Assembly: GCF_900292075.1 (NCBI RefSeq)
Contig: NZ_OLMV01000001.1
Span: forward strand, 620,001 to 684,000
Direction of reading: 5' to 3'
From: Microbacterium timonense
Lineage (GTDB): Bacteria > Actinomycetota > Actinomycetes > Actinomycetales > Microbacteriaceae
DNA length: 64,000 bases
Part shown: positions 45,043 to 53,806 of the stretch, one piece after another
How the letters are laid out: every line of letters begins with the position of its first letter
Numbering within the stretch: position 1 is the first letter of the stretch
Translations under genes and position numbers: made by a program
The notes under the pieces: generated by a model
The model's database searches: none
What the model was told of the DNA's origin: nothing
What the model saw: the letters and a program-made list of their open reading frames with translations, nothing else

Positions 45043-46227
45043 TCACACCGCGTTGCGCGTCAGTCGCCAGCCGGCCGGGGTCCGCGTGGCGCTGCCTTCG
45101 AGGTGCAGCAGTCCGAGTATCGCCTCCGCGTCCTCGGGCGCCATGCCGGCCCGGCGGGCGATCTCGGCCGCATCCCGCCACGTGCGTGTGCTCATCGCGT
45201 CGCGGACCCTCGTGCTCTGATCGGTCGGCGCCCCGGCATCCGGTGGCGCGGACGGCGCGCCGATCCCCAGCATCTCGCGGACGTCGTCCGCGCTGGTGAT
45301 GCACTGCGCCGCGCATTCGCGGATCAGTCGCAGCGTGCCGGCCGATGCGGCCGAGGTGATCGGCCCGGGAACCGCGCCCACCGGCCGCGACAGCGAGTCC
45401 GCGTGGTTCGCCGTGTTGAGAGAGCCGCTGCGCCATCCGGCCTCGACGACCACGGTGGCCGCCGACACCGCGGCTATCAGGCGGTTGCGTTGGAGGAACC
45501 GCCACTTGGTCGGCGCCGTGCCGCACGGGACCTCGCTGATCACCAGTCCCGAACGCGCGACGTCGTCGAGGAGCTGCGTGTGCCCCGCCGGATAGGCGCG
45601 CTCCGCTCCGCCGGCCAGAAGGGCGGCGGTGAGCCCGTCGGCCGCAAGGGCCGCCCGGTGCGCGGCGCCGTCGATGCCGTACGCACCGCCCGACACCACC
45701 GCGACACCGTTCGCGGCGAGCTCGGCCGCCAGCTCCATGGCGACATGATCGCCGTACCGTGTGGACGCGCGTGCGCCGACGATCGCGACCGACGCCCGCA
45801 GGCGCGGGAGCGCCGACAGATCTCCCCGCACCCAGAGGCACAGCGGAGCGTGCACCTCGAGGTCATCGAGCTGCGCCGGCCACCTGTCATCATCTCGCGT
45901 GACCAGCTGCACACCTCTGACGGCCGCGATGCGGATGGCGTCAGTGACAGCCTGCATGGAGAGCCGCGGCACCCAGCGCTTGCGCGCATCGGAGAGCTCA
46001 CGCGGCGTCAGCTCGGGCAGGGCGCCGCCGGCGAGGACCGCCTGTAGCGCTTCGACGGGACCGCGCGCGGCGATGAGTCGTCCCGCGACCGAATCACCGG
46101 GCTCGGTGGCGTGCGACCACAGCACGGTCGCGTAGCGCCGGCGTGCGGTCTCGTCGTCGCCGGGGGCGGGCCCGAGCGGCGCGAGCGTGCGGCGCGCGGC
46201 ATCCGCTGTCAGGTCGGGGCCGGTCAC
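45043..46227 (-). CDS. dprA: DNA-processing protein DprA
   Basis: A 394-residue protein that binds ssDNA and loads RecA in transformation. Rossmann-like core: ASVAIVGARASTRYGDHV, VVSGGAYGIDGAAHRAAL, ALLAGGAERAYPAGHTQL and LVISEVPCGTAPTKWRFLQR, then VVVEAGWRSGSLNTANHA. A C-terminal winged helix follows (TWRDAAEIARRAGMAPEDAE). GTG start overlapping the comM stop (GTGA). Functional competence is not shown by this gene alone. Confidence 0.93.
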   Translation of the reverse strand: MTGPDLTADAARRTLAPLGPAPGDDETARRRYATVLWSHATEPGDSVAGRLIAARGPVEALQAVLAGGALPELTPRELSDARKRWVPRLSMQAVTDAIRIAAVRGVQLVTRDDDRWPAQLDDLEVHAPLCLWVRGDLSALPRLRASVAIVGARASTRYGDHVAMELAAELAANGVAVVSGGAYGIDGAAHRAALAADGLTAALLAGGAERAYPAGHTQLLDDVARSGLVISEVPCGTAPTKWRFLQRNRLIAAVSAATVVVEAGWRSGSLNTANHADSLSRPVGAVPGPITSAASAGTLRLIRECAAQCITSADDVREMLGIGAPSAPPDAGAPTDQSTRVRDAMSTRTWRDAAEIARRAGMAPEDAEAILGLLHLEGSATRTPAGWRLTRNAV

Positions 46228-47747
46228 AGCGCGATGCCCTTCTTGAGGTACAGCGCCCTCCCGACATGCTCGGCCGTCAGCTGCGCGCGGCCGTCGATGT
46301 CGGCCAGCGACCATGCCACGCGCAGGACGCGGTCGTATCCCCGCAGGGTCAGCGCCCCCCGATGGAGCGCGGCATCCAGCGGACGGCGGACGACCGGCGG
46401 CGGTGCCGCCGGACCTTCGCGCAGCCACGCACCCGGCACGTCCGCGTTGACGCGCCACGGCGTGTCTTTCAGCCGATGCCGCGCGCGGGCGCGGGCTTCG
46501 GCGACGCGTCCGCGAGCGACCGCGGTCGAGGTGGCCTGACCGGTGCCGCGCTGCGCCACCGACACGCGGGTGAGCGTCAACTCGATGTCCATGCGGTCCA
46601 GCAGCGGGCCGGACAGGCGCCCGAGGTATCGGCGGATGGCCGCGGGAGGGCACACGCAGGTGCCGCCGCGGATGCCGTAGTCGCCGCAGGGACAGGGGTT
46701 CGTTGCGAGCACGAGCTGGAACCGTGCCGGGTAGTGGGCGTGGGCGCCGGCGCGGTGGATGCTGATCGATCCGGACTCCAGCGGCTGCCGGAGCGCGTCC
46801 AGCGCACTCGCGGCGAACTCGCCCGCCTCGTCGAGGAACAGCACTCCTTCGCTCGCACGGGCGATCGCACCGGGCCGCAGCACGCGCGACCCACCGCCGA
46901 CCAGGGCGGCGATGCTGGCGCTGTGGTGAGGAGCCTCGAACGGCGGAGTGCGGGAGAGTTCCACGACCCGCGAACCAGACAGGCTCCGGATGCAGGCGCT
47001 CGCCAGCGCGGCACGATCATCCAGCTCGGGGAGGATGCCCGGAAGCCGGCGGGCGAGCATCGTCTTGCCTGCTCCCGGCGGACCGCACATGAGCAGATGG
47101 TGCCCACCGGCTGCCGCCACGATGAGGGCCTCGACCGCTTCGCGTTGGCCGATCACCTCCGCGAGGTCGGGAACCTCGGCAGGCGGCTCGTCGTCGTCGA
47201 AAAGCGCGACAGGCATGTCATCGGGCACCTCGACTTCGCCGCCGTGCCAGGCGACGACCTGTGCCAGATTGACCGCGGCGAGCACGTCGATGCCGTCGAC
47301 GAGTTCGGCTTCGGGTCCGTTCGCATGAGGCACGACGACGCGGCGGTGTCCTGCCCGCCGCGCGGCCACCACGGCGGGCAGTACGCCCGGCACCGGTCGC
47401 AGCCGGCCATCGAGCCCCAGCTCGCCGATGTGCACCGCCGACGCCACGGATGCGGCATCCATCGAGGACTCGGTCGCCAGCGACGCGATCGCGATCGCGA
47501 CGTCGAAGCCGGAGCCCTGCTTGGGCAGGCTCGCCGGCGACAGGTTCACCGTGAGACGGCGTCGCGGCAGTGGCGTCCCGCTGTTGGCGCAGGCGTTGTG
47601 CACGCGTTGCACCGCCTCACCGAAGGCCTTGTCGGGCAGCCCGATGATCCGGAACTCGGGCGTCTGCTTGGAGAGGTCGGCCTCGACCTCGACGCACTCG
47701 CCCTCGGCACCGACGAGCGCAACCGCCCAGGTCCGCGCGACGTTCAC
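46224..47747 (-). CDS. comM: YifB/ComM-family Mg-chelatase-like AAA+ ATPase
   Basis: 507 residues. N-terminal Lon-protease-like fold (GLPDKAFGEAVQRVHNACAN, VNLSPASLPKQGSGFDVAIA). AAA+ core: Walker A GPPGAGKTMLARRLPGILP, Walker B GVLFLDEAGEFAASAL. A cysteine cluster is in NPCPCGDYGIRGGTCVCPP. ComM is a branch-migration helicase used in natural transformation. GTG start overlapping the yraN stop. Adjacent dprA supports a shared DNA-processing role. Confidence 0.94.
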   Translation of the reverse strand: MNVARTWAVALVGAEGECVEVEADLSKQTPEFRIIGLPDKAFGEAVQRVHNACANSGTPLPRRRLTVNLSPASLPKQGSGFDVAIAIASLATESSMDAASVASAVHIGELGLDGRLRPVPGVLPAVVAARRAGHRRVVVPHANGPEAELVDGIDVLAAVNLAQVVAWHGGEVEVPDDMPVALFDDDEPPAEVPDLAEVIGQREAVEALIVAAAGGHHLLMCGPPGAGKTMLARRLPGILPELDDRAALASACIRSLSGSRVVELSRTPPFEAPHHSASIAALVGGGSRVLRPGAIARASEGVLFLDEAGEFAASALDALRQPLESGSISIHRAGAHAHYPARFQLVLATNPCPCGDYGIRGGTCVCPPAAIRRYLGRLSGPLLDRMDIELTLTRVSVAQRGTGQATSTAVARGRVAEARARARHRLKDTPWRVNADVPGAWLREGPAAPPPVVRRPLDAALHRGALTLRGYDRVLRVAWSLADIDGRAQLTAEHVGRALYLKKGIAL

Positions 47748-48112
47748 GGCACCTCCACGTCGACGAGGTGCTCCAGACGCGCCGTCTCGGGGTGCCGGCC
47801 GATCAGGCCGACCGCGTCGATGCGCAGCCGCCGTCCGCGGAGGAGCTCGCGGTGCGCGCCGGCCCATGCCATCGCCAGTCGCCACAGCCTCGTGCGCTTG
47901 CGTGCATCGATCGCCTCGAAGGGGTGGCCGAACTCGTCGCCCCGCCGCGTCTTGACCTCGACGACCACCACGGTGCCGGCGTCGCCGACGATGAGGTCGA
48001 GCTCCCCCTCTCGGCAGCGCCAGTTGCGGGCGAGGACGGTGAAGCCCAGCTCCTCGAAGTAGCGGGCGGCGCGGTCCTCGCCGGCGCGCCCGAGCACATC
48101 CTTGTCTGCCAT
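47744..48112 (-). CDS. YraN family (UPF0102) endonuclease-like protein
   Basis: 122 residues with a restriction-endonuclease-like fold. LGRAGEDRAARYFEELGF; catalytic-type residues Glu in REGELDLIVGD and Glu-x-Lys in VVVVEVKTRRGDEFGHP. UPF0102 proteins resemble Holliday-junction resolvases but have no firm function. ATG 48112 is used because the MADKD start matches the family; upstream frame is unrelated. Confidence 0.9.
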   Translation of the reverse strand: MADKDVLGRAGEDRAARYFEELGFTVLARNWRCREGELDLIVGDAGTVVVVEVKTRRGDEFGHPFEAIDARKRTRLWRLAMAWAGAHRELLRGRRLRIDAVGLIGRHPETARLEHLVDVEVP

Positions 48113-48220
48113 TCCGGCATCGTCCCGCGCGCGTGGGGCGGCGCGGGCACGACCGGGGCGCATCGGTTCACAACCGGCGCAGAACCCGCCTCGGCACCTG
48201 CCTGGGGAGGAGGCGCGGGC

Positions 48221-48544
48221 TCAGGTGTCGAGCGAGAGCTCTTCGGGCAGGTGGAAGTCGCGGCGCGAGAGCTCCTCGACGTTGACGTCCTTGAACGTGA
48301 GCACGCGGACGGCCTTGACGAAGCGGTCCGCCCGATAGATGTCCCAGACCCAGACGTCGGACATCGAGATCTCGAAGTAGAAGTCGTGCTCGGTGTCGCG
48401 GCGGACGACGTTGACCTCGTTGGCGAGGTAGAACCGCCGCTCCGTCTCGATCACGTACTGGAACTGCGAGACGACGTCCCGGTACTCGCGGTACAGCGCG
48501 AGTTCGAGCTCGCGATCGTAGTCTTCGAAGACCTCGTCATCCAT
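48221..48544 (-). CDS. DUF2469 family protein
   Basis: A 107-residue acidic protein typical of actinobacteria, found next to rnhB. It has EVFEDYDRELELALYREYRD, VVRRDTEHDFYFEISMSDVW and DIYRADRFVKAVRVLTFKDV. No catalytic motif. Function unknown. Start at ATG 48544 after GGATGGAAC. Confidence 0.9.
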   Translation of the reverse strand: MDDEVFEDYDRELELALYREYRDVVSQFQYVIETERRFYLANEVNVVRRDTEHDFYFEISMSDVWVWDIYRADRFVKAVRVLTFKDVNVEELSRRDFHLPEELSLDT

Positions 48545-48605
48545 GGTGGTTCCATCCTATGGGCGCGGCCGGGCCGCGTGACCCGCGGTCCGCGGGCGGC
48601 GAACG

Positions 48606-49265
48606 TCAGAACAGGGTCGGCGCGTCCGCGATGGACCACGAGGCGCGGTGGTGGCGGCTGATGCCGTGCAGCCGGATCGCGTCGCGGTGGTCGGGGCTGG
48701 CGTATCCCTTGTTGCGCGCCCAGTTGTACGCGGGCAGCTCGTCGTGCAGGTCGGTCATGAGCCGATCCCGTGCGACCTTGGCGATCACCGACGCGGCCGC
48801 GGCCGACGCGCAGTCCCGGTCGGCCTTGATCACGGGGGTCACCCTCAGCCCGTGTCCGCCGGCAGGGCTGATGTAGTCGTAGTTCCCGTCGAGGATGACG
48901 ATGGCCTCCTCGGGCACGATCCCGTGCGCGCGCAGGTCGGCCAGCGCGCGCAGCGAGGCCAGCCCGAGGGCCCGCATGATGCCGATCTCGTCGATCTCGG
49001 CGGAGCTGGCCCAGCCCACCGCGCTGGCGGCGACCCAGGTCGCGGCGCGTGCGGCGACGTCTGCGCGACGCAGCTCGGGAACGAGCTTCGAGTCCCGCAA
49101 TCCCTGGGGGATGCGCTTGCGCGACCGTGTCGCGTCGATGACCGCAGCGCCGACCGCGACCGGGCCCGCCAGCGCACCGCGGCCCACCTCGTCGCACGCG
49201 ATGACGATGGCATGCTCCCGCAGCAGACGGCGCTCGAGGGTCAGCCGCGGCTCCGCGACGGTCAC
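48606..49265 (-). CDS. rnhB: Ribonuclease HII
   Basis: Cuts RNA in RNA-DNA hybrids, including single ribonucleotides in DNA. 219 residues. Acidic set: Asp-Glu in IACDEVGRGALAGPVAVGA, Asp in AIVILDGNYDYIS, Asp in IKADRDCASAAAASVIAKVA. GTG start overlapping the lepB stop (GTGA). Confidence 0.95.
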   Translation of the reverse strand: MTVAEPRLTLERRLLREHAIVIACDEVGRGALAGPVAVGAAVIDATRSRKRIPQGLRDSKLVPELRRADVAARAATWVAASAVGWASSAEIDEIGIMRALGLASLRALADLRAHGIVPEEAIVILDGNYDYISPAGGHGLRVTPVIKADRDCASAAAASVIAKVARDRLMTDLHDELPAYNWARNKGYASPDHRDAIRLHGISRHHRASWSIADAPTLF

Positions 49266-50037
49266 TGCGAGCCGTCCTCCCCGGCCGGTTCCGGGACGCC
49301 CGCGAACACGTCGTGATGGAAGTCGAGCAGTCCGAACCGGTCGAACGGCCAGGTGACCAGGAACGCGCGACCGACGAGGTTGTCGATCGGCACGAACCCC
49401 TTCCCCGGCTGATCGGTGTTGTACCGCGAGTCCTTGGAGCGGTACCGGTTGTCGCCGAGCACCCACAGGCTGCCCTCGGGCACGGTGATGTCGAACGGGT
49501 CGGCGGACGCCGCCGCCTCGGCGTTGGGAAGCTTCAGGTAGCCGCTCTCGTCGATGGGCACGTCGTTCACGGTGATCTGACCGATCGCATTGCAGCACAC
49601 GACGTGGTCGCCGGGCAGCCCGATGATGCGCTTGACGAGGTGATCGTCGCTGTCCGGGGCGGCCAGCCCCACCAGCGAGAGCACCCACTCGACGCCCTCG
49701 ACGATGGCGGGCGGGCGGGGGCGGTGCTCGGCGGCAGCCACCCACCCGGGTCGCGGAAGACCACGATGTCACCCCGTTCGTACCCGCCGAAGCGCGGCGT
49801 GATCTCGTCGACCAGGATGCGGTCGTTGACGTGGAGCGTGTCCTCCATCGATCCCGAGGGGATGTAGAACGACCGGACGACGAACGTCTTGACGACCAGC
49901 GACACGATGACGGCGATCAGGATGATCACCACGACGTCGCGGAGGAAGACGAGCCAGCCGCGCCGCCGCGGCCGGGCGCCGGCCACGCTCTGGGCGCCGG
50001 GGGCCGGCTCGGCCGGAGCCGACTTCTCGGTCGTCAT
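49262..50037 (-). pseudogene. lepB: Signal peptidase I (lepB), frameshifted in this sequence
   Basis: Type I signal peptidase in two frames. From ATG 50037: cytosolic head, membrane helix (VVVIILIAVIVSLVVKTFVV), nucleophile Ser in SFYIPSGSMEDTLHVNDRI, to GDIVVFRDPGGWLPP. The rest continues in another frame from about 49700: VEWVLSLVGLAAPDSDDHL, general-base Lys in LVKRIIGLPGDHVVCC, and GSLWVLGDNRYRSKDSRYNT. The span is 776 nt, one short of a multiple of three, so a single base is missing in the GC run at about 49708-49740. All catalytic parts are intact and flanking genes overlap normally, so a sequencing error is at least as likely as real decay. Confidence 0.85.
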
Positions 50038-50113
50038 GCGTTTCCTTCACGGACGACGTCGGTCGCGGCGCCCGCATTCAAGGGTCGCACATTCCGGCTC
50101 GCCCGGAGAACGA

Positions 50114-50144
50114 CGAAGCCCCGGACCACGGGTCCGGGGCTTCG
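50114..50144 (-). terminator. Terminator of rplS
   Basis: CGAAGCCCCGGACC (50114-50127), loop of 3, GGTCCGGGGCTTCG (50131-50144): a perfect 14-bp stem 17 nt after the rplS stop on the minus strand. Confidence 0.8.
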
Positions 50145-50161
50145 GGACGGCAGTGCGCCTG

Positions 50162-50509
50162 TCAGTTCTCGCGCTTCTCCTTGATCTTGGCCTTCTTGCC
50201 TCGGAGGTTGCGGAGGTAGTAGAGCTTGGCGCGACGCACGTCGCCGCGGGTCACGACCTCGATGTGGTCGATCACCGGGGAGTGCACGGGGAAGGTGCGC
50301 TCGACGCCGACCTGGAAGCTGATCTTGCGGACCGTGAAGGTCTCGCGCACGCCGTCACCCGAACGGCCCAGGACGACGCCCTGGAAGACCTGGATGCGGG
50401 AGCGGTTGCCCTCGGTGATGTTGACGTGCACCTTGACGGTGTCGCCCGGGGCGAAGTCGGGGATGTCGGAGCGGAGCGAAGCCGCGTCGACGGCGTCGAG
50501 GATCTGCAT
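50162..50509 (-). CDS. rplS: 50S ribosomal protein L19
   Basis: 115 residues. [60 protein letters not shown] and [18 protein letters not shown] are the standard L19 sequence. ATG 50509 with GAGAGAGACG upstream. A -10-like CAGAAT with TG extension at about 50649-50644 gives a leader of about 130 nt. Confidence 0.97.
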   Translation of the reverse strand: MQILDAVDAASLRSDIPDFAPGDTVKVHVNITEGNRSRIQVFQGVVLGRSGDGVRETFTVRKISFQVGVERTFPVHSPVIDHIEVVTRGDVRRAKLYYLRNLRGKKAKIKEKREN

Positions 50510-50678
50510 GATCGTCTCTCTCTGCGGCCGCCACAGGTCGACCGCGGGAAGGGTGGGAAAAGGATGCGGTGTGCCGAAGGCCTCCGGCGTGACGCCGTCC
50601 AGCTGGTTCCCCTGAGGCAGAACCGGTCAGGGCACAAACATCCATTCTGCCATGGATGCCGCACCCGGCCAAAACACG

Positions 50679-51173
50679 TCAGCCCGCGGGAGGCGTGCGC
50701 TTCTCGGTGACGATGAAGACGTCCCGATCGGCCGCCTCGGCACGCTCCTCCTGCGGCGGGATGTACGCCATCCCGTCCGAGGTGTGCAGCACGAACCGCG
50801 ACGGCCTCGCCTCGCTCCACAGCTGCCACAGCGCGAGCCAGAACAGCGCCACCCCGGCGACGATCGCCAGCACCATCACCGGCGCCCACCACGCCTCCGC
50901 GAAGAAGCCGAGGGAGACCACCAGCGCCTGCCAGACGGTGAACCCGAGGACGTCCCACCATGAGACCGCCCGGTGCGCACGCACCGTCCCCCGTGCGCGG
51001 ACAAGAAGGGTGAGCAGGAGCTGCCACAGGAACACCCCGGGGATGGCGAGGAACAGCACCCACAGGAACGCCCAGCCGCCGGCGTTGAACACGGCCCAGC
51101 CCACGAGCAGCCACAGTGGCAGCAGGAAGGCCGACGGGATCAGCCAGCCGAAGAACACGCGACGCAGCCACAT
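50679..51173 (-). CDS. Four-helix membrane protein of unknown function
   Basis: 164 residues with four membrane helices: FFGWLIPSAFLLPLWLLVG, AFLWVLFLAIPGVFLWQLL, LGFTVWQALVVSLGFFAEA and PVMVLAIVAGVALFWLALW. The cytosolic tail is charged and ends EKRTPPAG. Trp-rich (about 8%). I do not recognise a transporter signature. ATG 51173 has TACCAT 7 nt upstream, so it is probably leaderless. Confidence 0.65.
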   Translation of the reverse strand: MWLRRVFFGWLIPSAFLLPLWLLVGWAVFNAGGWAFLWVLFLAIPGVFLWQLLLTLLVRARGTVRAHRAVSWWDVLGFTVWQALVVSLGFFAEAWWAPVMVLAIVAGVALFWLALWQLWSEARPSRFVLHTSDGMAYIPPQEERAEAADRDVFIVTEKRTPPAG

Positions 51174-51289
51174 GTCTCAGATGGTACGCCGGTGCGCCCC
51201 CGCCGTGGCGGTCGCCGCCGAGCCGCCGAGCATCCTCCCAGCCCGGCCTCGGCTCATCCGACAGAATGGAGGCGAACGAGAGGATCCCC

Positions 51290-52072
51290 ATGATCGAGCT
51301 GCGCACGCCCGCCGAGATCGAAGCGATGAAACCGGCGGGGCGGTTCGTCGCCGAGACACTGGCGACGTTGCGCGATGAGACGAAGGTGGGCACCAATCTG
51401 CTGGCGATCGACCGCCGCGCCCATGACATGATCCGCCGCGCCGGCGCCGAGTCGTGCTACATCGACTATCACCCCTCGTTCGGCGCGCGTCCGTTCGGCA
51501 AGGTCATCTGCACGTCGGTGAACGACGCGGTGCTGCACGGCCTGCCGTTCGACTACGCGCTGCGCGACGGGGACCTGGTCTCGCTGGACTTCGCCGCCTC
51601 CATCGACGGCTGGGTCGCCGACTCCGCCGTCTCGTTCGTGGTCGGCACACCGCGCGATGAGGACCTGGCACTCATCGACACGACCGAACGGGCACTGGAG
51701 GCCGCGATCGCCACCGCGACGGTGGGCAATCGCATCGGCGACATCTCCGCCGCGATCGCGACCGTCGCACGCGCTGAGGGCTACTCCATCAACACCGATT
51801 TCGGCGGCCACGGCGTGGGGCACGAGATGCACGGCGATCCCCACGTGGCCAACGACGGCAAGGCGGGGCGGGGCTATCCGCTGCGTGCCGGTCTGGTGCT
51901 CGCGCTCGAACCGTGGTTCCTGCAGACCACCGACGAGCTGGTCACCGATCCGGACGGCTGGACTCTGCGGTCGGCCGACGGCTCCCGCGGCGCCCACTCC
52001 GAGCACACCGTGGCGATCACGGAGGCGGGGCCGATCGTCCTGACGGATCGCTCCTGGCTGGGCGTCCGGTAG
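51290..52072 (+). CDS. map: Type I methionine aminopeptidase
   Basis: Removes N-terminal Met. 260 residues, pita-bread fold. Five metal ligands: Asp in LVSLDFAASIDGW and Asp in VADSAVSFV, His in GGHGVGHEMHGDPHVAN, Glu in LVLALEPWFLQ, Glu in AHSEHTVAITEAG. ATG 51290 with GAGAGG 6 nt upstream. Its stop directly abuts the convergent treZ stop. Confidence 0.95.
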   Translation: MIELRTPAEIEAMKPAGRFVAETLATLRDETKVGTNLLAIDRRAHDMIRRAGAESCYIDYHPSFGARPFGKVICTSVNDAVLHGLPFDYALRDGDLVSLDFAASIDGWVADSAVSFVVGTPRDEDLALIDTTERALEAAIATATVGNRIGDISAAIATVARAEGYSINTDFGGHGVGHEMHGDPHVANDGKAGRGYPLRAGLVLALEPWFLQTTDELVTDPDGWTLRSADGSRGAHSEHTVAITEAGPIVLTDRSWLGVR

Positions 52073-53806
52073 TCACTCCCCTGAGGCGGTGATCACGGCC
52101 GCGGAGCGCGGCGGGAGCACGACCGAGGCGTCCTCGAGGCGCACCTCGCCGTCCGTCGCCAGGAGCACATGGCTCGCCCCGCCCGCCGGCACCGTCACCG
52201 GTGCGGTCGAGAAGTTGACGACGATCTCGGTGCCCCTGCCCCGTTCGAGCCGGAACCACCGTCGCTCCTCGTCCGCCGTGGCGGCCAGACGCCGGAAGTC
52301 CGGGTCGGCCAGTTCGGGGCGGCGACGGCGGAGTGCGATGAGGTCGCGGTACAGCGCCAGGATGCGGGCGTGCACCCCCGCATCCCGCTCCTCCCAGCGC
52401 AGCCGCGAACGTTCGAACGTCGCCGGGTCCTGCGGGTCGGGCACGACGGACTCGTCCCAGCCCATCTGCGCGAACTCCGCCTTCCGTCCCCGCGCCGTCG
52501 CTTCCCCGAGCGCGGGTTCCGGATGCGACGTGAAGAACTGCCACGGCGTGCTCGCTGCCCACTCCTCGCCCATGAAGAGCATCGGAGTGAAGGGTGAGAG
52601 CACTGTCAGCACCGCGGCGATCGCGAGGCCGCCCGCGTCGAGGGTCTGCGAGAGCCGGTCACCTGCTGCCCGGTTGCCGATCTGGTCGTGGTCCTGAGAG
52701 AACGTCACCAGCCGCCACAAGGGAATCCGCGGGTCGATCGGGCGGCCGTGGGCCCTTCCCCGGAACGAAGACCACGTGCCGTCATGGAAGAACCCGCGGG
52801 TGGATGCCTTGACCAGTGCGCTCAGCGGTGCGAAATCCGCGTAGTACCCGGTGGTCTCCCCCGTCAGCGCGACGTGCAGCGCGTGATGATAATCGTCGCT
52901 CCACTGCGCGGTCAGGCCGTAGCCGCCCGCCTCCCGCGCCGAGATGAGTCGCGCGTCGTTCATGTCGGATTCGGCGATGAGGGTGAGCGGACGGCCGACG
53001 TGCGCGCTGAGCGCATCGACCGCTTCGGCCAGCTCTTGCAGAATGTGCTCGGGGCCGCGGTCCAGCAGTGCGTGCACGGCATCCAGGCGCAGGCCGTCCA
53101 CGTGATGGTCCCGCAGCCACATGAGCGCGTTCTCGATGATGTACCGCCGGACCTCGTGCTCATCCAGGTCGACGGACGAGCCCCAGGTGTTGGCCTCCTC
53201 GTCGCGCAGGTACGGTCCGAAATCGGGCAGATAGTTGCCGCTGGGCCCGAGGTGGTTGTAGACCACGTCCTGGATGACGCCGATGCCCACCCCGTGGCAG
53301 GCGTCCACGAAGCGCTGGTACGCGGCCGGACCGCCGTACGGCTCGTGCACCGCGTACCAGAGGACGCCGTCGTAACCCCAGTTGTGCACGCCGTTGAAGC
53401 CGTTCACCGGGAGCAGCTCCACGAAGTCCACGCCGAGGTCGACGAGGTGCTCCAGTCGTCCGGCGGCCGCATCCAGGGTCCCCTCGGGCGTGAAGGTGCC
53501 CACGTGGAGCTCGTAGATCACGCCGCCCGCCAGTTGCCGGCCGGTCCATGAGCTGTCGCTCCATCGGTGCGCGCCGGGATCGAACACGGCGCTGAGATCG
53601 TGCACGCCGTGCGGCTGCCGACGCGATCGAGGATCCGGGCGCGCCGGGCCGCCGTCGAGCACGAACCCGTATTCCTCGCCGTCGGCGAGATCCAGGTCGG
53701 CGCGCCACCAGCTGCCGTCCGCTGCGCTCATCGGCACGTCGGCGCCGCGGCCGGGCACCCGCAGCGAGACCGCGCCGGCGCGCGGGGCCCACACCCGGGG
53801 GATCAC
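52073..53806 (-). CDS. treZ: Malto-oligosyltrehalose trehalohydrolase TreZ
   Basis: Releases trehalose from maltooligosyl-trehalose. 577 residues, GH13. N-terminal CBM48-like part [18 protein letters not shown]. Catalytic motifs: [20 protein letters not shown], nucleophile Asp in [14 protein letters not shown], Glu in [14 protein letters not shown], Asp in [19 protein letters not shown]. Ends with a beta domain. GTG start overlaps the treY stop (GTGA). Last gene of the glgX-treY-treZ operon. Confidence 0.95.
   Translation of the reverse strand: MIPRVWAPRAGAVSLRVPGRGADVPMSAADGSWWRADLDLADGEEYGFVLDGGPARPDPRSRRQPHGVHDLSAVFDPGAHRWSDSSWTGRQLAGGVIYELHVGTFTPEGTLDAAAGRLEHLVDLGVDFVELLPVNGFNGVHNWGYDGVLWYAVHEPYGGPAAYQRFVDACHGVGIGVIQDVVYNHLGPSGNYLPDFGPYLRDEEANTWGSSVDLDEHEVRRYIIENALMWLRDHHVDGLRLDAVHALLDRGPEHILQELAEAVDALSAHVGRPLTLIAESDMNDARLISAREAGGYGLTAQWSDDYHHALHVALTGETTGYYADFAPLSALVKASTRGFFHDGTWSSFRGRAHGRPIDPRIPLWRLVTFSQDHDQIGNRAAGDRLSQTLDAGGLAIAAVLTVLSPFTPMLFMGEEWAASTPWQFFTSHPEPALGEATARGRKAEFAQMGWDESVVPDPQDPATFERSRLRWEERDAGVHARILALYRDLIALRRRRPELADPDFRRLAATADEERRWFRLERGRGTEIVVNFSTAPVTVPAGGASHVLLATDGEVRLEDASVVLPPRSAAVITASGE

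Noticed and set aside
49690..49760. Programmed frameshift in lepB.
   Set aside because: No heptameric slippery site, downstream pseudoknot or shifted ribosome site is apparent; a missing base in a GC run is simpler.
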